From: Conidiobolus incongruus B7586
Taxonomy: Eukaryota > Entomophthoromycota > Entomophthoromycetes > Entomophthorales > Conidiobolaceae
Reading direction: 5' to 3'
DNA length: 15,200 nucleotides
NCBI GenBank assembly: GCA_000697335.1
Contig: JNEM01014151.1
Span: 1-15,200, forward strand
Below the pieces are notes generated by a model. That model saw only the letters and a program-made list of their open reading frames with translations, was not told where the DNA came from and made no database searches. This document shows positions 1-9,482 of this stretch, one piece after another. The number at the start of each line of letters is the position of its first letter. The first letter of the stretch is position 1. Both the position numbers and the translations under genes were made by a program.

Positions 1-98
1 TTTAGTTATTAATTAGTTAAAATATTAATTTTTAAATTTTACCAAAAGTAAATTATAAATATATAGGTTTTTAGTGATAAAAAAAATTAAAATTTAAT

Positions 99-103
99 AT
101 ATT
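99..103. repeat. Target-site duplication of the solo LTR (left; partner 503-507)
   Basis: ATATT occurs directly on both sides of the solo LTR. Only one copy of the corresponding sequence (GTATT) is present at the empty site in the sister element at 3397-3401. A duplication of 5 bp is usual for Ty3/Gypsy integrases. Confidence 0.85.
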
Positions 104-502
104 TGTTAAGAGACTAGTTCTTTAAATTCTTATATATACATTCTTATAATTTAATTAACTATAAATTATATGATTAATTTATATTTATATAGTTAAATTA
201 ATTATATAAATAGTATTGAATTATTTAATAAACTAGGTCTTTTTTTTTCCTCTCAATTTTTACTATTTTTTACTTTTATACTATTTCTAAGATTTAAACT
301 ATATTTTATTAATATTATAGGATATTAACACTATCTAATATAAATCTTAATATATTAATAACTCATCTTAATTTGAAGCTTAACTAAACTTTGTTTATAC
401 TTGCACATTACAGCTATATTATATTATTATATTTTAAACCATATTACTTTTATATTAAGTTTTTCTCTATATTATATTAGTTTAACTACTATTATACTTA
501 TA
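104..502 (+). repeat. Solo LTR of the Gypsy (G) family
   Basis: This 399 bp sequence begins TGTTAAGAGACTAG and ends CTTATA. It matches the reverse complement of the Gypsy 1 LTRs (3775-4172 and 9085-9482) over their full length. It is flanked by the 5 bp duplication ATATT (99-103 and 503-507) with no internal retrotransposon sequence beside it. That is the expected product of recombination between the two LTRs of a former full element, which removes the interior. The uninterrupted site is present in B copy 2 at 3397-3401. It is a fossil. Confidence 0.9.
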
Positions 503-507
503 ATATT
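503..507. repeat. Target-site duplication of the solo LTR (right)
   Basis: This is the second copy of ATATT, immediately after the last LTR base. The sequence of element B resumes here, as shown by its match to the region after 3397 in copy 2. Confidence 0.85.
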
Positions 508-1272
508 TATCTTTAACTTTTTTAATTTTTTTAAGTTTTTAAGGTATAAAATGAATTAACTTTTTATATTAAAAAATTTTAATTTTATTTTATATTTCTT
601 AAATATATTTTTAAAGCTAAATTAAATTTTTACTAGGGGGAAAACTTTAATACCTTTTTTTAACTAATTTTAAAGATATTTAAATAAGTTAAAGTTAAAA
701 AATTAAAAGAGTTACTTTATAACTATTATTTTATTATATTTAAGTTATTTAGTAGTAAAAGTTATAATATAATAAAAAATATTATTTTACTAAAAAATAA
801 TATTAGATTTGTTTAACTTATATTATTTAATAATTTTTTTCAATTTATCATTTAAAATACTTTAATATATTATAATATTAATTCCCATATAAACTTTATA
901 GAAATACCTTATATTTAAAAATAATATATATACTTCAATAATCATTAACTTATTATTATACTTTTAGATAAAATTAACATAATAGTTATAAAATAGTTTT
1001 GTATTTTTTTTAAAATATTTAACTTTTTTATTAGATTTACTAAAATATATTTTTATTTTATTAAATTAAATAACTTTATTTTGATTTATTTTAGTTAAAT
1101 ATTAATAATAATATTTAAACTCCCACTTAACTTTATAATAAAATTTCTTTAATTAAAGATATTTTTTCTTAAAATAAAAATAATATCTATATTAATATAA
1201 AATACATATAATAATATTAATGTTAATTAATATTCTTATATAGTTTTATAGTTCTTGTTATATTTCTATAAT

Positions 1273-1277
1273 AATAT
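1273..1277. repeat. Left target-site duplication of Gypsy 2
   Basis: AATAT lies just before the first base of the Gypsy 2 5' LTR. It corresponds to AGTAT at 9880-9884 in the uninterrupted sister copy of element B. The right-hand duplicate would lie after the 3' LTR, outside the window, so the duplication itself cannot be confirmed here. Confidence 0.55.
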
Positions 1278-1494
1278 TATTAAAAAACTAGTTTTTTAAA
1301 TTTTTATATATACTTTTATATAATTCAATTAATTATAAATTATATAATTAAATTATACTTTTATAATTAAATTAGTTATATAAATAATATTAAACTATTT
1401 AATAAACTAGGTTTTTTTTCAATACATATTATTTCTTATTTTTTCTATTATTTTTAAAATTCAAACTATATTCTATTGATATTATAGTATATTA

Positions 1495-1520
1495 TTACTT
1501 TGTAATTTAAATAATGGGAA
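1495..1520. repeat. Mariner terminal inverted repeat, left
   Basis: About 26 bp starting TTAC and ending in AATGGGAA pair with the reverse complement of 2789-2814. I count 19 matches in 26 by eye. The shared core AATGGGAA is the best conserved part and may be a transposase contact. Confidence 0.8.
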
Positions 1521-1621
1521 TTTTTTGTGATTGAAAAAAAATAAACATTTTAATATATACAAAGTAAAAATAAATATATAATATAAAATTAATAATTTCC
1601 TTTATTTCTAATAACTTTTTG

Positions 1622-2623
1622 CTATACTTTTAGCAAAGATCTAACACTTAAAAAACAGTTCTTTTTATTAAGGACTGAAATTTGATGTTTCACAAACCAA
1701 TTAAATTTTCCTGCAGAAATTTTCTTTCCTGCAAGCTGGTTTTTTAATTGCCTAAAACAATTATAATCACATGGGTTATAATCTAAGGAATATACTGGAT
1801 GTGGTAGTTCTTTCCAGTTATTTTTAATTATAAAGTTTTTTACAACTTTAGATTTATGTATTTTGCAATTATCATGCAAAATAATAGGTTTTCTCAAATT
1901 ATATTGAGAATACCAATTAGAAATAGTTTTATTTAAAAAAGAAATATAAAGTTTACTATTAATGGATTTTCCTTTAGGAACTAAATAAAAATAGCATATG
2001 CTATTATAATCCATTGCTACAATTAACATTCACTTATCAATAAAGTGCTTATTTAAAGGAATTTGTGGAGGGGGTTGATTTGGTTTAATCTAACACCTTG
2101 ATTTATGTTTTGGTAAAGGATTATACAAAGGAATCCAAGATTCATCAATTGTAATAATTTGCTGTAAAAGCCTTGGTTTCTAGTTATACCTTAGTAAGTT
2201 TTGTTTAGCAATAGCTACTCTAGCTTTTTTTTAAGCTTTAGTTAAATTATAAGGTACCAATTTTGCATTTTTATTAATTAATTTTAATTTAAACTTTAAT
2301 ATATATAAAATACTTGTGTGACTAATATTAAAGTGTCTTGATAATTCTCTAGCTGAAATAAAAAGGTGCTTTTCAATATAATTTTTTACTTTATTAATAA
2401 TTAGAAGAGTGACAGTTGAAATTGGTCTTTTAGATTTTAGCAAGTTTTGGGTAGTTTCTCTCTTAGCCTTAAAGTAATTTACCTAGCAATAAATTGTTGA
2501 TTTAGATAATGCTTCATTACCAAAAGCTATTTGTAAATTTTGAATGATTTTAGAGGGTTTGTGGTTAAGTTTTACTGATACTAAAATAAAAAACTTTTGA
2601 TGGTTACTATTTGTTTTAAACAT
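1622..2623 (-). pseudogene. Mariner transposase (DD34D), inactivated by in-frame stops
   Basis: This cut-and-paste transposase would bind the element's inverted repeats and move it into TA sites. The frame opens with ATG at 2621-2623 and closes at 1622-1624, giving 333 codons, close to the usual 340-350 of mariner. The N-terminal half has the paired helix-turn-helix layout. Codons 10-46 match the first domain (AFGNEALSKSTIY near 33-45), and codons 80-125 the second (FISARELSRHFNISHTSI), followed by the mariner-type LVPYNLT. The catalytic domain has ITIDESW (Asp160), HDN (Asp251) and YSLDYNPCD (Asp286). There are 34 residues between the last two, which defines the DD34D group. KPNQPPP before the second block is also mariner-like. 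Five in-frame stops (codons 47, 131, 148, 178, 198) break it and there is no frameshift. At least three fit C-to-T or G-to-A changes at Trp or Gln codons. Confidence 0.93.
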
Positions 2624-2678
2624 GATTAAATTAAACAACTAATTTTAAAAAATTCATTTTTTAATCAAAAAAATTATT

Positions 2679-2699
2679 ATATATATATATATATATATA
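2679..2699. repeat. (AT)n microsatellite
   Basis: A 21 bp alternating AT run lies in the mariner between the transposase start and the right inverted repeat, in what would be its 5' untranslated part. It is probably replication slippage. No function is implied. Confidence 0.85.
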
Positions 2700-2788
2700 A
2701 TCCAAAACTATTTATTTTCCTATTTGTTTTATATATATTTGCTTATTTGAAACTAATAATATGTTTGAAAAATCAGAAATTAAAAAAT

Positions 2789-2814
2789 TTCCCATTTCTT
2801 CAATTCTATGGTAA
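2789..2814. repeat. Mariner terminal inverted repeat, right
   Basis: This is the partner of 1495-1520. Read on the minus strand it starts TTACCATAG and contains the same AATGGGAA core. It lies 5' of the transposase frame. Confidence 0.8.
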
Positions 2815-2984
2815 TAAAACTACCTAATATAAATTTTAATATATTAGTGATTTATCTTAAAGCTTAATTAAACTTTATTTACATTTGTATACTATAATTA
2901 TATTATAATATTATATTTTATGTTATATTACTTTTATATTAAGTTTTCCTTTATATTATATTAATATTTACTACTATATTTATA

Positions 2985-3159
2985 TAATAACAATAATAAA
3001 ACTATTAAAATCTTATTAAAAATTAATAATTACTTGTATTAAATCTATTTATTATTATTTTAAATTTTATTTATAATTTATTTTATTTTAATTTAACATT
3101 ATACACTATAATACTACTAAATAAAATACCTTTATATTTTTTTAATAATGATAATATAT
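2985..3159 (+). other. Gypsy 2 leader segment (start of the interior)
   Basis: About 175 bp aligns with the reverse complement of 8910-9084, the region just inside the 5' LTR of Gypsy 1, and holds the untranslated leader running toward gag. The first bases after the LTR would be the primer-binding site, but I cannot assign a tRNA. The segment stops where element B copy 2 begins, and the same Gypsy sequence resumes near 10427. It is a fossil. Confidence 0.8.
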
Positions 3160-3167
3160 TAACTTAC

Positions 3168-3380
3168 AAAAATAAGTTATAAAATCAAAAACATTTATTT
3201 TTTACTAAAAATTTAATTTATATTTATTGAAATAAATTTAAATTAAATAATTAAAATCTATTATATTTAATAATTATATATATTATTAAGTAATGGTATT
3301 TAGTTATTAATTGGCTAAAATATAAACTTTTAAATTTTACTTAAAATAAGTTATAAATTTGTAGGTTTTTAGTGATAAAA
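3168..3380 (+). repeat. Left terminal inverted repeat of element B copy 2
   Basis: This arm matches the reverse complement of about 10205-10418. The outer block AAAAATAAGTTATAAAATC (3168-3186) and the inner block ending in AAGTTATAAATTTG then AGGTTTTT are best conserved, while the stretch between is looser. The motif AATAAGTTATAAA appears twice in the arm, near 3171-3183 and 3345-3357, about 175 bp apart, which could mark two protein-binding sites. Confidence 0.75.
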
Positions 3381-3769
3381 AAAATTAAAACTTAGTGTAT
3401 TTACCTTTAACTTTTCTAACCTCTTTAAGTTTATAAGGTATAAAATCAATTAACTTTTTATACTAAAAAAAGTTAATCTTATTTTATATTTCTTAAACAT
3501 ATTTTTAAAGTTGATTTAAATTTTTTGTTAAAGGGAAAACTTTAATAACTTTTTTTAACTAATTCTAAAAATGTTTAATTAGATTAAAGTTAAAAAATTA
3601 AAAAGATTACTTTATAACTATTATTTTGTTATTTTTAAGTTATTTGGTAATAAAAGTTATAATATAACAAGAGGTATTATTTTACTAAAAAATAATATTA
3701 GATTTATTTAACCTATATTATTCAATAATTTTTTTTAATTTATTGTTTAAAATACTTTAATATATTTTA

Positions 3770-3774
3770 GTATT
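3770..3774. repeat. Target-site duplication of Gypsy 1 (left; partner 9483-9487)
   Basis: GTATT directly precedes the LTR and is repeated exactly at 9483-9487. The unoccupied site in the sister B copy is ATATT at 875-879, followed by the same AATTCCC that follows 9487. Confidence 0.92.
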
Positions 3775-4172
3775 TATAAGTGTAGTGGTAGTTAAACTAA
3801 TATAGTATAGAGGAAAATTTAATATAAAAGTAGTGTGGTGTAAAATGTAGTAATATAATATAGTTATAGTGTGCAAGTGTAAATAAAATTTAATTAAGTT
3901 TTAAACTAGGATGAGTTATTAATATATTAAGATTTATATTAGGTAGTGTTAATATCCTATAATATCAATAAAATATAGTCTCAATTTTAGAAATAGTGTA
4001 AAAGTAAAAAATAGTAAGAATTGAAAGAAAAAGAAGAACTTAGTTTATTAAATAACTTAATACTATTTATACAATTAATTTAACTATATAAGTATAAATT
4101 AATCATATAATTTATAGTTAATTGGATTATATAAAAGTATATATAAGAATTTAAAGAATTAGTTTTTTAATA
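3775..4172 (-). repeat. 3' LTR of Gypsy 1
   Basis: This 398 bp LTR has the same length as its partner at 9085-9482. I count about 38 differences by eye, of which about 36 are transitions. It lies downstream of the chromodomain on the minus strand. It is a fossil. Confidence 0.93.
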
Positions 4173-4214
4173 CTCTTTTAGTAAGTCTCTTAAAAGAAAC
4201 ACACTCTTTAATTT

Positions 4215-4400
4215 TTACAAATAGGTATAATAAGCTAAGGTATTCTTAATATTTTCTAGATATTCTTATATAGCTTTTTTAATAGGATAACCTATTTATT
4301 TTACATAAAAATAAAGCTTATTCCTAATAAATTTAAACTTAATTATATAATCAATATAGTATTTTTTTTCTCCATCTTAATTAATAATTAGATCTAGTTT
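4215..4400 (-). pseudogene. Gypsy 1 C-terminal chromodomain (fossil)
   Basis: Just before the 3' LTR the minus strand carries the chromodomain signature of chromoviruses: a strand with IDYII, a segment with FYVK followed by GYP, and a LENIKN block. In this clade the chromodomain fused to integrase steers insertion to histone-marked heterochromatin. It is broken. Confidence 0.75.
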
Positions 4401-4899
4401 TGGGGTTTTTAATCAATTAAGAAAAGTGTTAAAATCTTTAAAGTATAGTTTAATTTTAGATATGTGAAAGGTAAAGTTGATCTTCAAAGTTAAAGGTAAT
4501 TCCAAGGTAATATTTTCAAAATTTAAATCAATAGATTAAATTTTATAGGGATTATAATATAATAGTAAGTATTTAGGATTTAAGCTAGATTTAAGTAAGG
4601 TAGGTTTAAAGGTAAATTGTTCTAAGTATACAAACATACTAGTTTTATATTTAAGAGGGTTTCTAGATAACTTTAAGTATTGTTGTTTTATAATCCTTTA
4701 ATTTTCTTTTAAGTTAAATTTAACAAGAAAATTAATATATTTGATATTAGATTAAAATTCAACAATGTTTAAAGGTAAGTTAATTTAAAGTTTAGAGTAA
4801 TTATTAAGTTAAGATATTTATTATAATTGATGAAATAAGGGTTAAAACTTGTTGATTTATTAATAAAAGTGTTGAATGAATATTAGAGTTAGTAGATAT

Positions 4900-5560
4900 A
4901 GGTATCCTAATTTAACTAATTAGTGTTAATATAAGCTTTAATTATTTGCTTTAAGGTTTTAATAGTTCTTTCAACAAGTTTATTAGTTTAGTGATAATTA
5001 ATAGTAGACATAGCTAGGTTAATCTTAAAAGAAAAAGATAGTAACTTCTAAAATTAAAAGTTGAATTATATGTCTCTATCAAATATAATAGTTTGTGGAA
5101 TTCTATAGTGGGTAAAGATATTAAAGAATAACAATTGTACAATATCTTTAGCTGTAGAAGTTTTGAAACAAGGAATAAAATAAACATATTTGGAAAATGA
5201 ATCAATTACAATTAGTAAGTTATCATAACTATTTGTTGATTTAAAGATTTCTATGAAATCAAGCTGGATTTGTAGCTAAATTTCATTAGGGACTTATAAG
5301 GGAATAAGTTTACCATATTTTAATTGAGTATTATATTTAGTTCTTTAGCATATATCACAAGTATTAGTGTATTTCTAAATTAATTTAACTAGGGAAAGCT
5401 AGTAATACTTTGTTTTAATTCTCTCAGCAGTTTTTAACTAGTTTTAATATTTTTTAACAGGTAAGTTATAGCATTCATTAAATATTATTTGTTAAATCTT
5501 AAGAATGTCAGGAATATATAAATAATTATTATAATATAGTAAGTTATTGATAATTTTAAA
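4900..5560 (-). pseudogene. Gypsy 1 integrase region (fossil)
   Basis: The cysteine pair of the N-terminal HHCC zinc finger is visible near 5345-5370. The catalytic DDE core spans roughly 5255-4960, beginning with a VIDSFSKY-like block at the first aspartate. A 63-codon open remnant at 5014-5205 belongs to it. Integrase lies after RNase H, the Ty3/Gypsy order. It is broken. Confidence 0.8.
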
Positions 5561-5789
5561 TCTTTTAACATATTTTAGTTAGTTTTCTAATAGTTTAAAG
5601 AGTTCTTTAACTAAAATAAAGAAATTATTATTTAATAGTGTTTCTTAAAGTAGTTTAATAAATTTTTTATTTCCTTCATTAATAATCATTGAGTTAATAT
5701 TTGCTGGATTTTTACAATTAGAATAAAAGGGTAGGTATGTAAGATTTTTTAATAAAGTATCTATAACATGGTTTTATTAACCTAAAAGA

Positions 5790-6330
5790 TATTGAATAAA
5801 GAAAAGGTAAGCTTGGATAGTTTTAATCTATCTAATTTATTTTCTTGATAAATGCTTCTGAGTATTTAAGTAGATAAGTAATTTATAATCTGTAAGTGCT
5901 AAAAAAAATTGCAAGATAAAAAATGTGAGTGATTTTTAATCATTTCTATTAAAGTATAGAGTTTTTATTTATAGACTAGGTATTTTAATTCAGTTGGTTT
6001 TATTTTTCTTAACCAGAATGTTATTAGTTTTAAGGTAACATTTATAAGGTTAAACTCAACTTATTCTCCCTTATTCATTATTTTATCCTATAGTTATAGG
6101 GTAAAATATAAATTAAATTCAAACTAGGTTAATTATCCACTAATTGTAAAAAAACTAGAGTTAGTAAAAATAATAGTAGGTAGTTTTAGATTAAAGATAG
6201 ATAAAGTAAAAACATTAATAATATAGAAAATCAAAGCATTTATATAGAAAATATATAGTGGGGTTTATTCAAAAGAAGAGTTTTTCTTTAAAAAATTAGT
6301 AAGAGAAGTAACTAATTCAATAAAAAAATC
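5790..6330 (-). pseudogene. Gypsy 1 RNase H region (fossil)
   Basis: Downstream of RT, the minus strand shows the connection segment typical of Gypsy elements (near 6245-6310) that leads into RNase H. The RNase H fold itself is assigned by position between this block and the integrase zinc finger. It is broken. Confidence 0.6.
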
Positions 6331-6479
6331 AATGAAATCTTTAAAGTAATTTAATAATCTAAATACCAACATAAGTTAATCTTTGTTTATAAGTATAGTA
6401 AAAACTCTAACACCATTGAGTTTAGTTAAATTAATATTAATTCCTTAAGAGGAAATAATATAACCATAGAAAAAGATAG

Positions 6480-7130
6480 AAGAGGTACTAAAAATATATT
6501 TTGATAGTTTCAAAGGTAATTTATATTCTTGAATAATTTGTAAAATTTAATTAACATGTTAAATATATTCTTCTTTAGTTTTTAAATAGATTAGGATATC
6601 ATTAAGATAGGTGATAACAAAGTTATTAAAAACAAAGTTGAAAAGGGAATTGATAAATCAAGTAAAAGTTACAAAAGCATTACATAATCTAAAGTTTATA
6701 ATAGTAAATTTATAGTGGCTTAAAAGAGTGTTGAAAATAGTTAAAGGGATAGAGTTTTCTTCAACTTTAATATTGTAATATCTATTCCTAACATCTAGTT
6801 TAGTAAATATAGTTGATTTAAGTAGTTTATCCTTAACATTATATAAGTTTAGTAATAGAGTTTTATCCTTGATAGTTTTAAAGTTTAAAACACAGTTATC
6901 AATATATAGTCTTTAACCACCATTAACCTTTTATATAAAGAAGATTAGAGATTTTTATAATGAGGAAAAAAGTTTAATATACCTATTTTCAAGTAGTTTT
7001 TGGATTTCTTCTTTTAAGGTTTAGTATTATTCAAAAGATAAATGGTAAGTAAGTTTTAAGTATGGTTGTGTATTAGGGATTAGTTTAATTTTGTGTTTAA
7101 TATAATATTTAAGTGGTAATTTATTTACAA
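6480..7130 (-). pseudogene. Gypsy 1 reverse transcriptase region (fossil)
   Basis: The RT core is recognised from two blocks on the minus strand. One is the conserved strand near 6895-6945 that precedes the first catalytic aspartate. The other is the YxDD-type catalytic loop near 6590-6612. Spacing between the blocks is normal for Ty3/Gypsy RT. The region is broken many times. Confidence 0.8.
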
Positions 7131-7632
7131 ATTCAAAAACATTAGCAAATTAACTTATTATATTATATAAGAAGTGGTTATTAGATATAACTTTATTAAA
7201 ATTAACAGATAAAGTGTTGATAGATGAATAATAAACAAATATATATCTTTATAAATTATTTAGGTTTTTGATTAGCTTTTTACATTGATTTTTACTTATA
7301 ATGATAAAATTATTTGCCACAATTATAGAGTTAGTGTTAGGTAAAATATTTAATAGTTTTATAATAGGGTAATATAGATTTTTTGAGATTAATTCCACTA
7401 ATTTCTTTTGGAATATAAAAAAAATAGATTTGTAGCTTTCTAGGGTAATATCTATAGATATAAAACTATGATATTCAAACTAATTTTAACCTAGTATAAA
7501 ATTATAACCAATGTTACCAACTAAGAATTTAATATATTAAGAGTAGTTAAGGGGTAATAATAAATATCTAGATATAATATTAAATGTTTGTTCTATTAAA
7601 TTGTTAGTATATTTAATTATTAAGTTGCTTTT

Positions 7633-7848
7633 TTAAATAGGTAAAGATAGCTTTACAACAATAAAAGAAGAGATAATATAACTAGAACAACTAGAGTTAA
7701 TTAGAACATTAACAAGTGTATCTATAAAAAAACTAATTAACACAAACAATAGGGTGATAGTTAAAGGTAAAAAATTACAAGGTAGATTAGTTATTAGAAT
7801 ATTTTTAGTTTCTAGTGGTTTAATCAGTTGGATTTCTTTAGTATACAT
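7633..7848 (-). pseudogene. Gypsy 1 retropepsin (protease) region (fossil)
   Basis: A 71-codon minus-strand stretch that happens to remain open covers the aspartic protease. A block NVLINSS followed by SSFIVVKLSLP occupies the place of the retropepsin active-site loop and the strand after it. It sits between the gag zinc knuckle and RT, as expected in Ty3/Gypsy. It is a remnant and not a separate gene. Confidence 0.75.
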
Positions 7849-8029
7849 AGTTTAATTTGTGGAATCATTAGTTTATTAGAACTTTTGTGGATTAGATTAG
7901 AATCTGCTAACTAATTATAAAAAAAGTGATTCTAAGGTTATATTAATATTATTTAGGTTTGATTTATGGTTGGTAAGTTAGGATTGTTGAGAATTAAACA
8001 GATGTTGCTTCTTTAAAGGGTATTTGTTA

Positions 8030-8910
8030 GCTTTATAGTTAACTTAAGTTTTTCAGCAGTAATAACAACCTTTGTTTATTCTTAAATAGGCTTTAACTTC
8101 TTTACTAAAGGTTTTCTTATAAAGCTTTAAAGCAGAAACATCTATTATTTGAAACTTAAATAGGTTAAAGTAAAGTTTAAAAGATTAATTTTTAGGGTGG
8201 GAAAATTTAGTTATAGAATAAAAGATATTATCAATTATAATTACTATATCACAAATGTTAAAAAAAGACATATTATCAAAGTGTTCCCTACTAACTAATT
8301 AAAGCTTTATTTAAGGGTTAAGGTATTATAATAGTTTGTGGATTTGTTTTTCTTCAGTGATATTTAATATATTTAAACATATCTCATTAAATTTCTCAAT
8401 TAATTATCTTGTAGAAGTTTTTTATTTAAGTTAGGAAAACTTTTCTCTTGTTAATTAAACTTAATCTTTTAAGTAATACCTCTCTTTAAGGGTTTTTTCC
8501 AATTGTTTAAAAGTTTATATCTTTGTAGTAAGCTATCCTCCTGAAGATTCTTTAGGATTAAGTTTATAATGAGTTAACTACCAAGTATAAATAGATTTTT
8601 CTAAAAAAAAGTGGTTAATTTAAAGATATTCTTTGGATCTTCATCAAGAATTAAATCAAAGTAATTCTTCATGTTTTTAAGGTAGTTTTCAAGCTTGTAA
8701 AGGTTTTTTAAGCTATCATCAATAGTTAATTTGTTTTTAAAAACACTAAAGAGGTAGTTTAATACATTAACTATAGTGAAGTAGCTGGTTTGTTAAATTT
8801 AAACTCTTTAAAACATGTTTTTTTTAATCAAAAGTTGTTTAATATAAGTTTCTTAAAGGGTAGTAAGTTCTTAAAGATTAAAGTTTTAGATTCACTTAGT
8901 AATTAAGCTA
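8030..8910 (-). pseudogene. Gypsy 1 gag region with CCHC zinc knuckle (fossil)
   Basis: Lying between the leader and the protease, this is the place of the structural gag gene. The nucleocapsid zinc knuckle, with its pair of close cysteines on the minus strand, is visible near 8042-8075 and is the only firm motif. Capsid identity upstream of it is by position only. The region is broken many times. Confidence 0.7.
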
Positions 8911-9084
8911 CTATTATTATTAAAATAATATAAGGGTATCTCTTTTTTTGGTAGTATTATAGTGTATAGTATTAAATTTAAATGAAATAAATTATAAATA
9001 AGATTTAAAATAGTAATAGATAAGTTAAATACAAGTGGTTATTAATTTCTAATAGGTTTTTTAATAGTTTTGTTGTTGTTACTA

Positions 9085-9482
9085 TATAAGTATAGTAGTA
9101 GTTAAACTAATATAGTATAGAGGAAAACTTAATATAAAAGTAGTATAGCATAGAATGTAGTAATATAATGTAGCTGTAGTGTGCAAGTGTAAACAAAGTT
9201 TAATTAAGCTTCAAACTAGGATGAGTCACTGATATATTAAGATTTATATTAGGTAGTGCCAATATCCTATAATATTAATAGAATATAGTTTTAATTTTAG
9301 AAATAGTATAAAAGTAAAAAATAGTAAGAATTAAGAGAAAAAGAAAAACTTAGTTTATTAGATAATTTAATACTATTTATACAATTAATTTAACTATATA
9401 AGAATAAATTAATTATATAATTTATAGTTAATTAGATTATAAGAAAGTATATATAAGAATTTAAAGAACTAGTTTCTTAACA
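9085..9482 (-). repeat. 5' LTR of Gypsy 1
   Basis: This 398 bp LTR would have held the promoter of the element. On the minus strand it starts TGTTAAGAAACTAG, the best-preserved LTR start in the window, and ends CTTATA. Internal leader begins at 9084 going down. A primer-binding site should sit there, but I could not match a tRNA. Confidence 0.93.

Larger units (their letters stand above)
1..1277 (+). mobile_element. Element B, copy 1 (partial): unclassified non-coding repeat with long inverted ends
   Basis: This stretch aligns with 3299-3774 plus 9488-9884, so it is a second copy of the element described at 3160-10426, in the same orientation. Position 1 corresponds to 3299, so roughly the first 140 bases of the left inverted end lie outside the window. 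The right third lies beyond the Gypsy 2 insertion that cuts the copy at 1277. A solo LTR interrupts it at 104-502. I see no reading frame of useful length and no protein motif on either strand in 508-1277, which is a gene-free stretch of AT-rich repeat. It is the oldest layer of the window because other elements have landed in it. Strand is given only relative to copy 2. The family was not recognised. Confidence 0.75.
1495..2814 (-). mobile_element. Mariner DNA transposon (DD34D), 1320 bp
   Basis: This is a complete-length mariner bounded by imperfect inverted repeats (TTAC at both outer ends) and by the TA target duplication typical of the Tc1/mariner superfamily (1493-1494 and 2815-2816). 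The empty site is a single TA in the other LTRs of the same Gypsy family. Its length of 1.32 kb is normal for mariner. It carries one transposase frame on the minus strand. Base composition is visibly less AT-rich than the surrounding Gypsy and B sequence, so it is probably the youngest or least mutated layer. The transposase is inactivated, so this copy could move only with a transposase supplied elsewhere. Confidence 0.93.
1278..2984 (+). repeat. 5' LTR of Gypsy 2, split by a mariner
   Basis: The two LTR parts, 1278-1494 and 2817-2984, total 385 bp and align in order with the 398 bp Gypsy 1 LTRs and the solo LTR. The join across the inserted mariner is exact: LTR sequence runs to the TA at 1493-1494 and resumes after the duplicated TA at 2815-2816. 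Internal leader sequence homologous to that of Gypsy 1 begins at 2985. It is a fossil. Confidence 0.88.
3775..9482 (-). mobile_element. Gypsy 1: full-length but broken Ty3/Gypsy chromovirus (5708 bp)
   Basis: This is a complete-length LTR retrotransposon fossil in minus orientation. Its 398 bp LTRs lie at 9085-9482 (5') and 3775-4172 (3'), its interior is 4912 bp, and a GTATT duplication (3770-3774 and 9483-9487) flanks it. Parts in transcription order are gag with a CCHC knuckle, retropepsin, RT with the YxDD block, RNase H, integrase with zinc finger and DDE core, and a C-terminal chromodomain. RNase H before integrase makes it Ty3/Gypsy, and the chromodomain makes it a chromovirus. All frames are broken many times over, consistent with RIP-type decay, and it cannot be coding. 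It interrupts element B copy 2, and the empty site is seen in B copy 1 at 875-879. It is probably the youngest of the three G insertions, being innermost and least AT-rich. Confidence 0.95.

Noticed and set aside
1622-2623. Reassigned genetic code (TAA and TAG read as Gln, as in ciliates) to explain the in-frame stops
   Set aside because: TAG at codon 178 stands where mariners have Trp before Lys-Pro, and TGA also occurs in frame at codon 198. Both retroelements and the mariner show the same transition-type damage, so mutation explains the stops better.
2679-2699. AT-run as a replication origin or promoter element
   Set aside because: It is a short simple repeat in an AT-rich transposon leader, and nothing around it supports a function.
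5014-5205. 63-codon open frame on the minus strand, as a small gene
   Set aside because: It is a chance open stretch within the integrase region of Gypsy 1.
7633-7848. 71-codon open frame on the minus strand, as an independent membrane protein gene (it looks hydrophobic)
   Set aside because: It falls on the protease region of Gypsy 1 in the correct strand and order. The hydrophobicity comes from AT-rich codons.
3775-9482. Dating Gypsy 1 from LTR divergence with a standard substitution rate
   Set aside because: The differences are almost all transitions, consistent with burst-like RIP, so a neutral clock would badly overestimate the age.
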